Assembly (NCBI RefSeq): GCF_003368325.1
Contig: NZ_CP031466.1
Span: 248,001 to 312,000, forward strand
Source of the DNA: Paraburkholderia caffeinilytica
GTDB lineage: Bacteria; Pseudomonadota; Gammaproteobacteria; Burkholderiales; Burkholderiaceae
DNA: 64,000 nt
Direction: 5' to 3'
Part shown: in pieces, positions 17,455 to 26,722 of the stretch
Numbering within the stretch: position 1 is the first letter of the stretch
Layout of the letters: the number at the start of each line of letters is the position of its first letter
Notes under the pieces: model-generated
The model's database searches: none
Seen by the model: the letters and a program-made list of their open reading frames with translations, nothing else
What the model was told of the DNA's origin: nothing
Translations under genes and position numbers: made by a program

Positions 17455-19335
17455 ATGAGCTTTGAGGCGCTTATGTCCACGGACGCAGACACAATCACGG
17501 ACGAACTCGTCGCCGGAATCGCGGATCGCATGGTCGAGGAGGGCCGGAAGGTTTCTCCAGTGACTATTTGGCCGGAGATTCCGGGCGGCTCGATTGTTGC
17601 CATTGGGGCGGCTTTGCAACGCTGGCGCGATGCGCGGCAGCCCGTCACGCCCCACGTGCAGGTTCAGGCCGGATTGCCGGAGCATATTGCCGAAACCATG
17701 ATGAGCGCCGCGGACCGGCTCTGGATGGCGGCCCAGGGCGAAGCTGACCGGGCGGTCAGCCAGCATCTGAGCGCCGTGAACCAGCACCTCGATGCGGCCC
17801 GCGCGGAACGGGACGAGGTGCTTGTCGAGTATCAGAAGACTACGGAAGAAGTCGCCGCCGGACGTGAGCGGCATATTGCTCTGACGAATGCGCTGAGCGC
17901 CTCGGAGGAAGCGTCCGTGCGCCTCACGGCGGACCTCGCGGCAGCGGCCGGCCGCGCCGACGCTGCCGAGGCTCGCGCGGAGGAACTGGCGCAGCGTGTG
18001 TCGGCGGAAGAGGCCGCGTTGGAGCACACGAGGGCGGAACTCGACGAGGAACGTCGCGCACGTCAAGAACTGGCCGCAGCCGTTTCCAGCCAGAACGACC
18101 AGATTGCACAGACGAAGCAGGCGCTCGACGAGGCGCGGCAGGAGATCATCGCGTTGGGCTACGACTGCCAGGCGAAGTCGGCCGAAGCGGACAAGGCGGT
18201 GCAGGAGGCTGGTGCGGCGTTGTCGCGCGCGGAGGCCGCCACGGCGCTGTCGAACGAGAGCGTCGCGCGGGTCGCGGGCCTGGAGGCTGAGCGGGATGAG
18301 GCGCGCTTCGCACTCGAAGCAGAGCGCCAGACAAGCGCGGCGCGAAGCGAGGAGGCGTTGATTCAGCTCGACGAATTGCAGCGCGTTCACCGGGAACTGG
18401 AGGCGGCGCGGGAGCAGCTCGGCGCCATGACTGAGGCGAAGGCCGCTGTCAGTGCCGAGCTGGCTCAGGTTTCGCAGGACGCGTCTGTTGCGAGCGCCGA
18501 ACTGGCGCGGGTCTCGCAAGATGTATCTGCCGCTCAGGAGCAGGCAGAGGCTGCTACGGCGCAAGCGAACGCGAGCCTCGCGCGGATCGCCGCGCTGGAG
18601 GCCGAACGCGATGAGGCGCACGCTACGCTTGCGGCAGAGCGCCAGGTGAGCGCAGCGCGGACCGGCGCAGCGTCGGATCAGCTCAACGAACTGCAGCGCG
18701 TCGGCCGGGAACTCGAGGAGGCGAGGGAACAGCTCAGCGCAATGAGCGCGGCGAACACCGCAGCGATCGCTGAACTGGCTGAGGTTTCGCAGAACGCATC
18801 TGCTGTGAGCGCCGAACTTGCCCAGGTCTCGCGAGAGGCGTCTGCCGCGAAGGAGCGCGCAGAGGTCGCCGAACAGCAGGCGGCAACGTTGCAGCAGCGT
18901 CTCGCGGAAGTCGAGCAGGCTCGCGCGGATGAAACGCGACGCAGCCATCAACTTGCCCTTCAAGCGGGCGACTCCGCGAAGGCGGAAGAGGTCGCCGAGT
19001 TACAACGCCAGATCTCGGCTCAGGCCAAAGCGCATGAAAAAGCCTTCAACGAGTTGCGCACGATTGCTGAACAGTGGGTGGAGCATGCGAAAGACCTGAA
19101 GGAACGACTTGCTTCGGCAAACGAGAAGCTATTGTTCATCGACTCGCGCAGCACAGGAGAAGTGGCGCTCATCCGGAAGCTCTCGTCTGAACTCGAGCGG
19201 CTTAAACCGGATAGCGAGTTGATATCCCGGGACACGCAGCAAAAGCTGATTGGCGCGACGATGGCCGAGCGGCTTTCGCAGAAGGGTTATCGGTATGACC
19301 CGGCGACGGCGGTGATGTCGAAGGTGGAGCGCTGA
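17455..19335 (+). CDS. KfrA-like DNA-binding protein with very long coiled coil
   Basis: The 626-residue protein starts with a KfrA-type N-terminal DNA-binding region (about residues 8-120: ITDELVAGIADRM, VSPVTIWPEI, IGAALQRWRDA) followed by an alanine/glutamate/glutamine-rich coiled coil from about 125 to 590. KfrA proteins of plasmids are autoregulatory DNA-binding proteins with an alpha-helical tail that aid stable inheritance. The coil contains an exact-register tandem duplication of 105 residues. Starts at 17455 or 17473 are both possible, the second following GAGG. No parA/parB or replication gene lies nearby, so a chromosome-borne or mobile-element-derived member is suggested. Confidence 0.8.
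   Translation: MSFEALMSTDADTITDELVAGIADRMVEEGRKVSPVTIWPEIPGGSIVAIGAALQRWRDARQPVTPHVQVQAGLPEHIAETMMSAADRLWMAAQGEADRAVSQHLSAVNQHLDAARAERDEVLVEYQKTTEEVAAGRERHIALTNALSASEEASVRLTADLAAAAGRADAAEARAEELAQRVSAEEAALEHTRAELDEERRARQELAAAVSSQNDQIAQTKQALDEARQEIIALGYDCQAKSAEADKAVQEAGAALSRAEAATALSNESVARVAGLEAERDEARFALEAERQTSAARSEEALIQLDELQRVHRELEAAREQLGAMTEAKAAVSAELAQVSQDASVASAELARVSQDVSAAQEQAEAATAQANASLARIAALEAERDEAHATLAAERQVSAARTGAASDQLNELQRVGRELEEAREQLSAMSAANTAAIAELAEVSQNASAVSAELAQVSREASAAKERAEVAEQQAATLQQRLAEVEQARADETRRSHQLALQAGDSAKAEEVAELQRQISAQAKAHEKAFNELRTIAEQWVEHAKDLKERLASANEKLLFIDSRSTGEVALIRKLSSELERLKPDSELISRDTQQKLIGATMAERLSQKGYRYDPATAVMSKVER
18262..18891 (+). repeat. Internal tandem duplication of 315 bp in the KfrA-like coil
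   Basis: Residues 270-374 and 375-479 of the KfrA-like protein align over 105 positions without a gap; both copies contain LEAERDEA, AERQ-x-SAAR, QL-x-ELQRV-x-REL and AREQL-x-AM at the same offsets. Each copy itself ends with a 14-residue subrepeat of the form SAELAQVSQDAS. The DNA copies have diverged, so the duplication is old or diversifying. The period is fifteen heptads, preserving coiled-coil phase. Confidence 0.85.
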
Positions 19336-19685
19336 ATTTCGGCGGGTTATCGGTGCGGTCAGCCTGAACACCGAAGCCCGCTGGATCTTTCGATCCTGCG
19401 TTGTGCGCGGGCGTCTGGTGATCCGCGAGGTCATGTTTGCCGGTTCGATGCCGGTTGGCCAACTGTAGCGGGTCGCCTTCTCGATGGTTGATGTTGCAGG
19501 TGTATCCGGGCTTGTCAATGTCCGAACCTGGCGGTCGATGGTGGTTCGTCGGCCTCTGCGGTCATCGGTAACGGGCATGTCCTGCCGATAGCGAATGGCC
19601 GCTTTAGAGCGCTTCGTGGGAGCGCAGTCGCCCCATTTAGACTGCGGACGTTCGGCTAGGGACCCTCGTACCGCTCCCATCGGCG
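19336..19685. other. Gene-free stretch between the KfrA-like gene and an AraC gene
   Basis: About 350 bases between two converging genes. Minus-strand open frames (down to 19129) read mostly as arginine/threonine-rich nonsense that overlaps the KfrA-like gene end and has no ribosome binding site. I recognise no terminator hairpin with a U-run and no intact gene; decayed sequence is possible. Confidence 0.3.
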
Positions 19686-20738
19686 CTAACGTTGCAGACG
19701 GGATCGTTCAGTCGCCGACTTCGTCCTGCCCGACTTGCCGAGTGTCGTGGAGGGAAGCTCGCCAAATTGGCGCAAATAATCTTGCGCGAATCTAGCAAAA
19801 TGAAAGAACCCCCAGTGCATAGCGATGGCCGTCACCGTGGCGTTGGTACCGCGCGCCGCTTTCAGGGCGCGCCGCGCGCAATTGAGCCGTCGCATCCTCA
19901 AGTATGCAAGCGGCGCGACACCATGAATCTGCAAGAAGCAGCGCTGAAGCGAGGCACGACTGACTCCCAGCCCCTGACACAAAGTCATTACTGTCAATGG
20001 TTCTTCGGGGCTGCTTTCAATCAATGCTTGCGCGGCCTGGGTGATTCGATACGCACTACCCGACGGCATCTGAGAGGACCTGGCGGTCGAGTCGGAAAGG
20101 ATGCGGAGCGTGCGCTCCAGCACGACCTTTTCCAGGTATTCGTGATTCAATGCCTCAAGCTGGCTTGAATCAGACGAATGTCGAAGCGACATCAAGGTAT
20201 CGAGCATGTCGTTCAGATCACTGGAATCGACGCTATCGAACATCAGCGCCTGGCCCCCGTCTCCCGCCAGGTCGTAACCCAAGGTGTCGGCTGCCTGTAA
20301 GAATCGGTCCTGGCGGATCCGAAAATAGGCGATCTCGCTTGGCGGTAAAAGCACTTCGTACTCGTTGTTTGCCGGCAGGTAGGCGACGGTCCCTTGGGAC
20401 AGAGCATCGAGGTCGCATCGTGCCCGACCTGAGACCGATCGGACGAAGCTCACCGAGCAGTAATCGGGCGGGAAATGTAGCCGCTTCAGCACGGTGCGAT
20501 TCTGTCGTTCAGCAGCCACGAGGGTGTCCTGAAAACCCAGTTGCTGAAACCGGCCGGCAAACGCGCCTGCATCAACCTGGTCGTACTCGGTTGGCATCCA
20601 TCGACGTTGAACGCCTGCGGCGTCCTCTACATCGGTCGTCGCAAGGTCCAGCCATGAGAACCCGTTGTCGATATCCGCCGCATGCTCGTCCGACGCGCCC
20701 TGGGCCGCCACATTGACTGATCGGTCCGGCAGATCCAT
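19686..20738 (-). CDS. AraC-family regulator
   Basis: The 350-residue protein ends with two AraC helix-turn-helix motifs (about residues 245-340): LTVMTLCQGLGVSRASLQRCF and HWGFFHFARFAQDYLRQFGELPS. The N-terminal 220 residues are a ligand-binding region without a named fold that I recognise. The frame opens with TTG at 20783, but the first ATG, at 20738, is followed by a normal N terminus and preceded by GGAAA, so I chose it. It is divergent from another AraC-family gene with about 200 AT-rich bases between; targets are unknown. Confidence 0.85.
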   Translation of the reverse strand: MDLPDRSVNVAAQGASDEHAADIDNGFSWLDLATTDVEDAAGVQRRWMPTEYDQVDAGAFAGRFQQLGFQDTLVAAERQNRTVLKRLHFPPDYCSVSFVRSVSGRARCDLDALSQGTVAYLPANNEYEVLLPPSEIAYFRIRQDRFLQAADTLGYDLAGDGGQALMFDSVDSSDLNDMLDTLMSLRHSSDSSQLEALNHEYLEKVVLERTLRILSDSTARSSQMPSGSAYRITQAAQALIESSPEEPLTVMTLCQGLGVSRASLQRCFLQIHGVAPLAYLRMRRLNCARRALKAARGTNATVTAIAMHWGFFHFARFAQDYLRQFGELPSTTLGKSGRTKSATERSRLQR

Positions 20739-20946
20739 GCGTAAATTTCCATGCGTGATTAATTTCGGATAGCCGAGGGGCAAACAATCAGGTAATTTGT
20801 TTTTGCATCACCGATTATAAGAAAAAGCCAGTGTCGTCAGAAAGCGCTTCACAAGCCAAAAAAATTCCGGGGAAAAGCAATTGGAGCTGGTACCTTCTCT
20901 GCCGCGCTGCTCGCGGCAATCTTCCGTGGCGACGCAAACGAGCGAG

Positions 20947-21927
20947 ATGACTCGTGTCGACATAGCGTTGTTCAATGGCTTTGCGCTGCCAAAGATTGCG
21001 GCGCTTATCGAGATCTTCCAGAAGGCAAACGCACTCATCGCATCGCAGGGATCGGGCCGCGCACGCTATGACGTCTCGCTGCTTTCGGCTGCGGGTGGCC
21101 GCATCGCAAGCTCGTCGTCGGTGTTTGTCTGGACGGAGAGCGTCGAGTCGCACCGAGGTACGACTGACAGGCACCTGCTGTTCATTGCAGGCGGCGCAGG
21201 CGTGCAGCAGGCGCGCCGCGACGAACGCCTTGGCAATTGGCTGCGCCGTAGGCATCCCTTCAGCGAAATTGTTCATCCCATCGCGGAAGGACGACTGCTT
21301 CTGGAAGCGGCAGGGCTTCCCAGCCGCTATCACGCGCTTCTATATGGCAGCAACGAAGCGCACGAACTTTATCCGGCACCACTGTTTGGCGAAGCGCCTG
21401 CTGCCGTACGCACGGCACTGCGCATCGTCGAAGATGATCTTGGACCGGAACTGGCGCGGCAAGTCGCAGAGTCGATTGCGCCACAAAGCGAGACGCCCCT
21501 CAGCTCGTCCATGGCGCGCGGCGTGGCGCCTCAGGTCAGCGAGAAGATTATGGCGTCGGCGCGCTGGCTGGAGGCCAACGTCGATCGTCCCATCTCTATC
21601 GACGACGCCGCGCAGGTCGCAGCGATGAGCGGGCGCAACTTCCTGCGACGCTTCAAGAGCGAAATCGGCATGACACCCTCCGACTATCTGCTTCGCGCGC
21701 GCCTGAACATAAGCTGTCGGATGCTCGTCGAATCAAGCTTGCCGGTCGACAAGATCGCCCGGCGCTGCGGGATCGGCAGCGGCGGTCAGTTGGCCAAACT
21801 GTTCAGAAAATATCTGGCGACGACACCCACCGACTACCGGATGCGCGAGGAGGCGCCTCCAAGCAGCATCCTGATGCGTGCGCGGCACGGCTCGACTACG
21901 CAGTCTGGGACGGTATCCGAGCGGTAG
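20947..21927 (+). CDS. GlxA-type AraC regulator with DJ-1/PfpI-like domain
   Basis: The 326-residue protein has an N-terminal class I glutamine-amidotransferase/DJ-1-like sensory domain (about residues 1-190, beginning VDIALFNGFALPKIAALIEIF) and a C-terminal AraC DNA-binding domain (about 215-310, with DDAAQVAAMSGRNFLRRFKSEIG and CGIGSGGQLAKLFRKYLATTP). The domain order defines the GlxA/FtrA group. The frame opens at a TTG at 20881; ATG at 20947 starts at the conserved VDIALF strand and is preferred. It is divergent from an unrelated AraC gene; regulated genes are not evident in the window. Confidence 0.85.
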   Translation: MTRVDIALFNGFALPKIAALIEIFQKANALIASQGSGRARYDVSLLSAAGGRIASSSSVFVWTESVESHRGTTDRHLLFIAGGAGVQQARRDERLGNWLRRRHPFSEIVHPIAEGRLLLEAAGLPSRYHALLYGSNEAHELYPAPLFGEAPAAVRTALRIVEDDLGPELARQVAESIAPQSETPLSSSMARGVAPQVSEKIMASARWLEANVDRPISIDDAAQVAAMSGRNFLRRFKSEIGMTPSDYLLRARLNISCRMLVESSLPVDKIARRCGIGSGGQLAKLFRKYLATTPTDYRMREEAPPSSILMRARHGSTTQSGTVSER

Positions 21928-22036
21928 TCACCGCCGTTACCCGCCGACCTGATGCACGCCGAAGCCGCGCCGCTGCCTGCCGGCGGGCAGCAAACCGCCA
22001 GCCTGTTCCAGGGCTGGCGTTACTCATCCCCACCGA

Positions 22037-23482
22037 TCAGGGTTGGCGTTTGCCGCGGCCGCCAGCGGGTTTGCCAGCCTGCTTGTGTGAGCCCGCAGCC
22101 GGCTTGCCGGCGGGTTTGCTGCGTGGCTTTTGCACGCTGAATGGGCTACCGCTGGACAAGCTTGTGCCTTTACCCGCGGCCACAGCGCGCTGCGCCGCGG
22201 GCTTGCGTTTGTTTTCGCTACTTTGCGGACGCGGTTTTTTGTTGGGCACCTGCATGGCGCCCGGCGCAGCTTGCGGCACTTTCGGCTTCTTAGGCTTTTT
22301 GGGTTTCTTGATGATCTGGCCCGTCGCGCTAGTTTGCGGCACGCGGTGTTCGGCTTCAAAACCCGGCTCTTCTTCACGGCGCAGCGTTTGCCGGATCAGC
22401 GCTTCAATCGCGGCCAGTTGCGGCGCTTCATCCGCACACACAAGGGACACCGCCACGCCGCTGGCGCCCGCGCGGCCGGTACGGCCAATACGGTGCACGT
22501 AGTCTTGCGCCACGATCGGCAGATCGACGTTGATCACCAGCGGCAGGTCGTCGATATCCAGCCCGCGCGCAGCCACATCGGTGGCTACCAGCATCTGTAC
22601 TTCGCCCGTCTTGAAGCGCTCCAGCGCACGCAGGCGCGCGGGCTGCGGTTTGTCGCCGTGGATGGTGTCGACCGCATAGCCGGCTTCATCCAGCATCGCC
22701 GCCAGGTAATCCACGCCATTGCGGGTTTTGACGAACACAAGCGCGTGCTCCCAGCTGTTCTCAGCCACAAGGTGCATGAAGAGGTCAGGCTTGTTCTTTT
22801 TATCCACCGTCACCACCCACTGCTTGATCTTGCTGGCCGTGGCATTGGGCGGGCTGACGCTGATATTGACCGGGCCGCGCAGAATGCCCGCCGCCATGGC
22901 GTGGATATCATCGGTAAACGTGGCGGAGAACAGCAAGGTCTGGCGCTGAGCAGGCAAGGCGGCAAAGACGGCGTTGAGTTCGCGCGCAAAGCCCAGATCC
23001 AGCATGCGGTCGGCTTCATCCAGCACCAGCGTTTGCACTTGATCAAACTGCACTGCGTTCTGGCGATTGAGATCTAGCAAACGGCCCGGCGTGGCGACGA
23101 GCACATCCACGCCTTTGCGCAACTGCATCATCTGCGGGTTGATACTCACACCGCCGTAGGCGGCCAGAAATCGGAGGTCGAGACCTTTGCCGTAAGCGAT
23201 AAAGCTTTGCAGCACCTGTTCGGCCAGTTCACGCGTGGGCACCAGCACCAGAACACGCGCGCGGTTGCTGGACACCGCGGGGCCGTGTTGCACCAGCCGT
23301 TGCAACAGCGGCAGCGCAAAGCCCGCTGTTTTGCCAGTGCCGGTCTGTGCCGCAGCCATGACGTCACGGCCACTGAGCACAGCAGGAATCGCCTTGGCCT
23401 GCACCGGTGTAGGTGTCTGGTAATTGAGGTCCTGCACATTACGCAGCAAGGGATCAATCAGGCCAAGCGAGGCAAAAGACAT
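22037..23482 (-). CDS. rhlE: DEAD-box ATP-dependent RNA helicase RhlE
   Basis: The 481-residue helicase has the full motif series: Q motif TPTPVQ, motif I AQTGTGKT, motif Ia PTRELAEQ, motif II DEAD, motif III SAT, motif V ATDVAARGLD and motif VI HRIGRTGRAG. The C-terminal 110 residues are basic and low complexity (PKKPKKPKKPK, GKPAGG), as in RhlE proteins that bind structured RNA. Such helicases act in ribosome assembly and RNA decay, often in the cold. It is monocistronic; the C-terminal lysine-proline repeats come from short DNA repeats and may vary in length between strains. Confidence 0.93.
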   Translation of the reverse strand: MSFASLGLIDPLLRNVQDLNYQTPTPVQAKAIPAVLSGRDVMAAAQTGTGKTAGFALPLLQRLVQHGPAVSSNRARVLVLVPTRELAEQVLQSFIAYGKGLDLRFLAAYGGVSINPQMMQLRKGVDVLVATPGRLLDLNRQNAVQFDQVQTLVLDEADRMLDLGFARELNAVFAALPAQRQTLLFSATFTDDIHAMAAGILRGPVNISVSPPNATASKIKQWVVTVDKKNKPDLFMHLVAENSWEHALVFVKTRNGVDYLAAMLDEAGYAVDTIHGDKPQPARLRALERFKTGEVQMLVATDVAARGLDIDDLPLVINVDLPIVAQDYVHRIGRTGRAGASGVAVSLVCADEAPQLAAIEALIRQTLRREEEPGFEAEHRVPQTSATGQIIKKPKKPKKPKVPQAAPGAMQVPNKKPRPQSSENKRKPAAQRAVAAGKGTSLSSGSPFSVQKPRSKPAGKPAAGSHKQAGKPAGGRGKRQP

Positions 23483-23693
23483 TGGCGTATTCCGGGTTAA
23501 AGCCGCAATTCTAGCGGTTACCGCCTGATTGCGTTGCGCAGATCAATGGTCAAAAAGATCGACGTTGATTGCCACCGAAGTGTTATCGCGACACAACCGT
23601 TAGGTTTCTGCCGATCGACTTGCGACTTCATATCTGTCATGTCCAGATTCGTATCGCGGACATTGCAATCGGGGAGTCAGGCTTTTATGCCGC

Positions 23694-25118
23694 TCAGTCT
23701 GTACATGTCAGCAAGGTCTTCGGTTCCAGGTAGGCGCTCATCCCCCATCTGCCCATTTCTCGCCCGAGCCCTGAATGCTTGAAGCCTCCGAATGGTGCGC
23801 GCGGTTCATGGGCCAGGGTGTTGACGAGCACCCGGCCGGAATCAATCTGGCGTGCCACACGTTCGCAGCTTGCCGGATTCTTGCCCAGCACCAGGGCACT
23901 CAGGCCATAGCGTGTGTCGTTGGCAATGGCGATCGCGTCAGCCTCATCCTCGTAGGGGATGATCGTGAGCACCGGCCCGAAGATCTCCTCGCGCGCGATG
24001 CGCATCTGGTTGTTGGCATGCGTAAAGAGGGTGGGCTTCACGAACCATCCGGCGCGCATTCCATCGGGCAGGCCTTCACCACCTGCCAGCAGCGTCGCGC
24101 CTTCCTGCTGTCCGATACGGATGTAGTCCTGCACCCGTTCCCATTGCTTTTTGCTCACCATCGGACCGATGTCGGTGTCGGTATTGCGCGGATCTCCGGA
24201 TCGGACATGCGAGACTGCCTCCTTCGCGATCTGCTCGAACTCTATCAGGCGACTGCGAGGCACGAGGATACGCGTCCCGGCAATGCAAGCCTGGCCGCTG
24301 TTGGCGAAACCCGCCTGCAGCACCAGCGGCATGATGGCGGCAAAATCCGCGTCTGCCAGTACGATCGTGGGCGACTTGCCACCCAGTTCCAGGGTCACGC
24401 GCTTCATTGTCGCGGCGCCGGTAGCCACCAGATGCTGGCCCACTGCAGACGAGCCCGTGAACGAAATCTTGGCGACGCCGGGGTTGCGCGCGATCTCTTC
24501 GCCGACGACCTCGCCCCGGCCATTGACGATGTTGAATACCCCTGGGGGGAGGCCGGCTTCGTGCAACGCCCTGGCCACGATCTGCGTCTGCATCGCGCTC
24601 ATCTCACTGGGCTTGATGACGGCGGTGCAACCCGCCGCCAGCGCGGTGGCCAGCTTGTTGCAGATGAAGCCCGCATTGCTGTTCCATGGCGTGATCAGAC
24701 CGGCAACGCCGATAGGTGTCTGGATGACCTTAGCCGAGCCGGCTTGCTCCTCGAACGCGAAGGACTTCAGTGTATCGATGGCCTGGGCAATGACATCGGC
24801 CGGATACGTTGCCATCCAGCGCCCGCGTACTAACGGCGCGCCGTATTCCATCAGGATGGCGTCCATCAACTCATCTTCACGCGCCGCCACGGCCCGGTGC
24901 ATGCGCTGCAGGGCAGAGATGCGCTCCTCGCGCGTGGTGCGCGACCAGGCGGGGAACGCCGCCTGGGCCGCCGCGATGGCGCGCCGCGCGTCCTGCACAT
25001 CGCCCAGCCGCACCTGACCGATGACTTCCTCGGTGCTTGGGTTGTGGAGGTCGAACCATTCCTCGCCGTGTGGCGTGACGAATTCGCCGTTGATGTAGAT
25101 GTGCTCAATGCGTTGCAT
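23694..25118 (-). CDS. NAD-dependent aldehyde dehydrogenase
   Basis: The 474-residue enzyme oxidises an aldehyde to the acid with NAD(P)+. Catalytic residues are all present: Asn146 in TPWN, Glu244 in LELGGKSP and nucleophile Cys278 in NSGQACIAG. The C-terminal KHSGLGREMGRWGMSAYLEPKT is typical. The frame stays open upstream to 25847, overlapping the divergent LysR gene, but ATG at 25118 is preceded by AGAGGAAG and starts at the family N terminus. It is divergent from a LysR regulator with about 100 bases between, so induction by the aldehyde or its precursor is likely; the substrate is not predictable. Confidence 0.92.
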   Translation of the reverse strand: MQRIEHIYINGEFVTPHGEEWFDLHNPSTEEVIGQVRLGDVQDARRAIAAAQAAFPAWSRTTREERISALQRMHRAVAAREDELMDAILMEYGAPLVRGRWMATYPADVIAQAIDTLKSFAFEEQAGSAKVIQTPIGVAGLITPWNSNAGFICNKLATALAAGCTAVIKPSEMSAMQTQIVARALHEAGLPPGVFNIVNGRGEVVGEEIARNPGVAKISFTGSSAVGQHLVATGAATMKRVTLELGGKSPTIVLADADFAAIMPLVLQAGFANSGQACIAGTRILVPRSRLIEFEQIAKEAVSHVRSGDPRNTDTDIGPMVSKKQWERVQDYIRIGQQEGATLLAGGEGLPDGMRAGWFVKPTLFTHANNQMRIAREEIFGPVLTIIPYEDEADAIAIANDTRYGLSALVLGKNPASCERVARQIDSGRVLVNTLAHEPRAPFGGFKHSGLGREMGRWGMSAYLEPKTLLTCTD

Positions 25119-25220
25119 GTCGGCTTCCTCTGAATGTGATGCAACGAAGTCTAGGATTAGTTTATTGTTCTGATAAGCCGTCTTGTGGCTGATGATATAT
25201 CCGTAAATTCGGGACAATCC

Positions 25221-26126
25221 ATGCACAGAACAGGAATGACCGAGCTGGAAGTGGTTCTGGCCGTCGCACGCCGCAATAGCTTTCGTGGCGCGGCGCAGGA
25301 ATTGGGGATGTCCACTACAGCCGTGAGCAGCGCCGTGGCCGGACTGGAGGCACGGTTGAGGGTGCGTCTCTTCAACCGTTCGACACGCAGCGTAGCTCTC
25401 ACTGACGCGGGGCTGCGCTATGTGGAGCGCATTGCCCCCGCATTGGCGGAAATCAGGAGCGCAGGCGAAGAAGCCGGTACCGGCCCGGACGTGCCGAGCG
25501 GCACTCTGCGCATCAATGCACCGCAGGGCGCGGCAACCCTGCTGCTGGAGCCGCTTTTCAACCTGTACGCGCAGCGCTATCCCGAGGTACGGATCGACAT
25601 CGTGAGCGAGTCGCGCATGATCGACGTCGTGGCCGAAGGATTCGATGCAGGTATCCGCCTGGCCGAATCCGTCCCGCAAGACATGATCGCCGTGCCGCTT
25701 TCGCGCGACGTCCGCATGCTTGTGGTGGCGACGCCTGAATACCTGGCGCGCCACGGCACGCCCGGACACCCTCGCGATCTGCTCCAGCACCAGAGCATCG
25801 GCATGCGCATGTCCCACGGTGGCATCTATCACTGGGAGCTGGAGCACAAGGGCCAGAAGCTGCAGATGGATCTGCCTGTGCGCATCGCGCTCAATGAATT
25901 GCCGGCCATCAAGCAGGCGGTACTGCTCGGGCTGGGCGTCGGCTTTATTTCCGAATGGTTCATCAATGAAGAGTTGAAGACCGGCGCTCTGGTGCCCGTG
26001 CTGGTTCCGTGGTGCCCGTCGTTTGGCGGACTGAGGCTTTACTATTCAGGTCATCGCTTCGTTCCCGCGCGGTTGCGCGCCCTTGTTAGCCTGGTCCATG
26101 AGTTGCGCCTGGCCGAAGCGCCGTAG
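25221..26126 (+). CDS. LysR-family regulator
   Basis: The 301-residue protein has the LysR helix-turn-helix ([28 protein letters not shown]) and an effector domain of the DsdC/PBP2_CrgA-like group ([34 protein letters not shown]). Possible starts are GTG 25185, ATG 25221 and ATG 25236; the second leaves a normal-length N-terminal helix. It is transcribed away from the aldehyde dehydrogenase gene and probably controls it through the 102-base AT-rich spacer at 25119-25220. Confidence 0.87.
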   Translation: MHRTGMTELEVVLAVARRNSFRGAAQELGMSTTAVSSAVAGLEARLRVRLFNRSTRSVALTDAGLRYVERIAPALAEIRSAGEEAGTGPDVPSGTLRINAPQGAATLLLEPLFNLYAQRYPEVRIDIVSESRMIDVVAEGFDAGIRLAESVPQDMIAVPLSRDVRMLVVATPEYLARHGTPGHPRDLLQHQSIGMRMSHGGIYHWELEHKGQKLQMDLPVRIALNELPAIKQAVLLGLGVGFISEWFINEELKTGALVPVLVPWCPSFGGLRLYYSGHRFVPARLRALVSLVHELRLAEAP

Positions 26127-26278
26127 GGGGAGACGTGTCCGCCAGGCGGAAGAGGCCATTCATCAGGTGGCGCCTTTTTTCGGACGTCATGCGCCGGCTT
26201 CGGGGCAGGCGCATTGAATCCTTTTGAATGCGCAAGTGCAGGTAAGTGGCCGCGCATCGACAGCCATGCCACGTGAAC

Positions 26279-26722
26279 TCAGCGCAGACTTCTCACCTCG
26301 CTCGGCGTGACACTTCCGGCAAATCGATTGCCGAAATGGGTTCTCGTGTAGTTGACGACAGCAGCGACCTGATCGTCATTCATCGCGTCGCCAAACGATG
26401 GCATCCCCTTCCGGCCGTGCAGTACGTTGACGATGACGTAGGGTGCCGCTTCGACTGCCGGGTTGTCGGCGAGCGCCGGGTAGTGGCCCGCGCCCTGCGC
26501 GCCTTTTCCGTCCGGCATATGGCATCCCGCGCAAGTAGCGTTGTAAAGCGCTTCGCCGCTCGTTTCGGTGAAGCGGTAGTCCGGAGAAATCGCGAAGGTA
26601 CGCGGTGCGTCCTGTGCCACGGCCTGAGCCGGCACCGTCGCGGCTCCCATCAACAAGCCCATCAGCAAGCCCATCAGCAAGCCCATCAGCATCACGCGCA
26701 GGATCAACGCCGGCCTATCCAT
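26279..26722 (-). CDS. Secreted c-type cytochrome, partner of the flavin amine oxidase
   Basis: The 147-residue protein has an N-terminal signal peptide whose core is the repeated MGLLMGLLMGLLMG, ending near PAQA, then a class I cytochrome c domain with the haem motif CAGCH (Cys64, Cys67, His68) and a likely axial Met107 in GRKGMPSF. It acts in the periplasm as an electron carrier. Its start overlaps the end of the amine oxidase gene by eight bases, so the two are co-translated and the cytochrome is the probable electron acceptor of that enzyme. The exact start is ambiguous because several in-frame ATGs lie within the repeat. Confidence 0.88.
   Translation of the reverse strand: MDRPALILRVMLMGLLMGLLMGLLMGAATVPAQAVAQDAPRTFAISPDYRFTETSGEALYNATCAGCHMPDGKGAQGAGHYPALADNPAVEAAPYVIVNVLHGRKGMPSFGDAMNDDQVAAVVNYTRTHFGNRFAGSVTPSEVRSLR
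26646..26690 (-). repeat. 12-bp tandem repeat inside the cytochrome signal peptide
   Basis: The unit CCCATCAGCAAG (plus strand) is repeated 3.75 times, the first copy with one change. On the coding strand it encodes the tetrapeptide MGLL. Copy number changes by slippage would add or remove four hydrophobic residues and an alternative ATG without breaking the frame. Confidence 0.85.

Noticed and set aside
17434..18963. 509-codon open frame antisense to the KfrA-like gene
   Set aside because: It is arginine/leucine-rich, has no ribosome binding site or domain, and arises from the biased codons of the coiled-coil gene on the other strand.
21962..21995. GC-rich hairpin after the GlxA-type gene considered as a terminator
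   Set aside because: The stem is short and there is no T-run after it, so I could not support it as an intrinsic terminator.
22130..23077. 315-codon frame antisense to rhlE
   Set aside because: The opposite strand carries a complete set of DEAD-box motifs; this frame has none.
25119..25847. N-terminal extension of the aldehyde dehydrogenase frame
   Set aside because: It runs through the divergent LysR gene and its promoter; the ATG at 25118 has a good ribosome binding site and the family N terminus.
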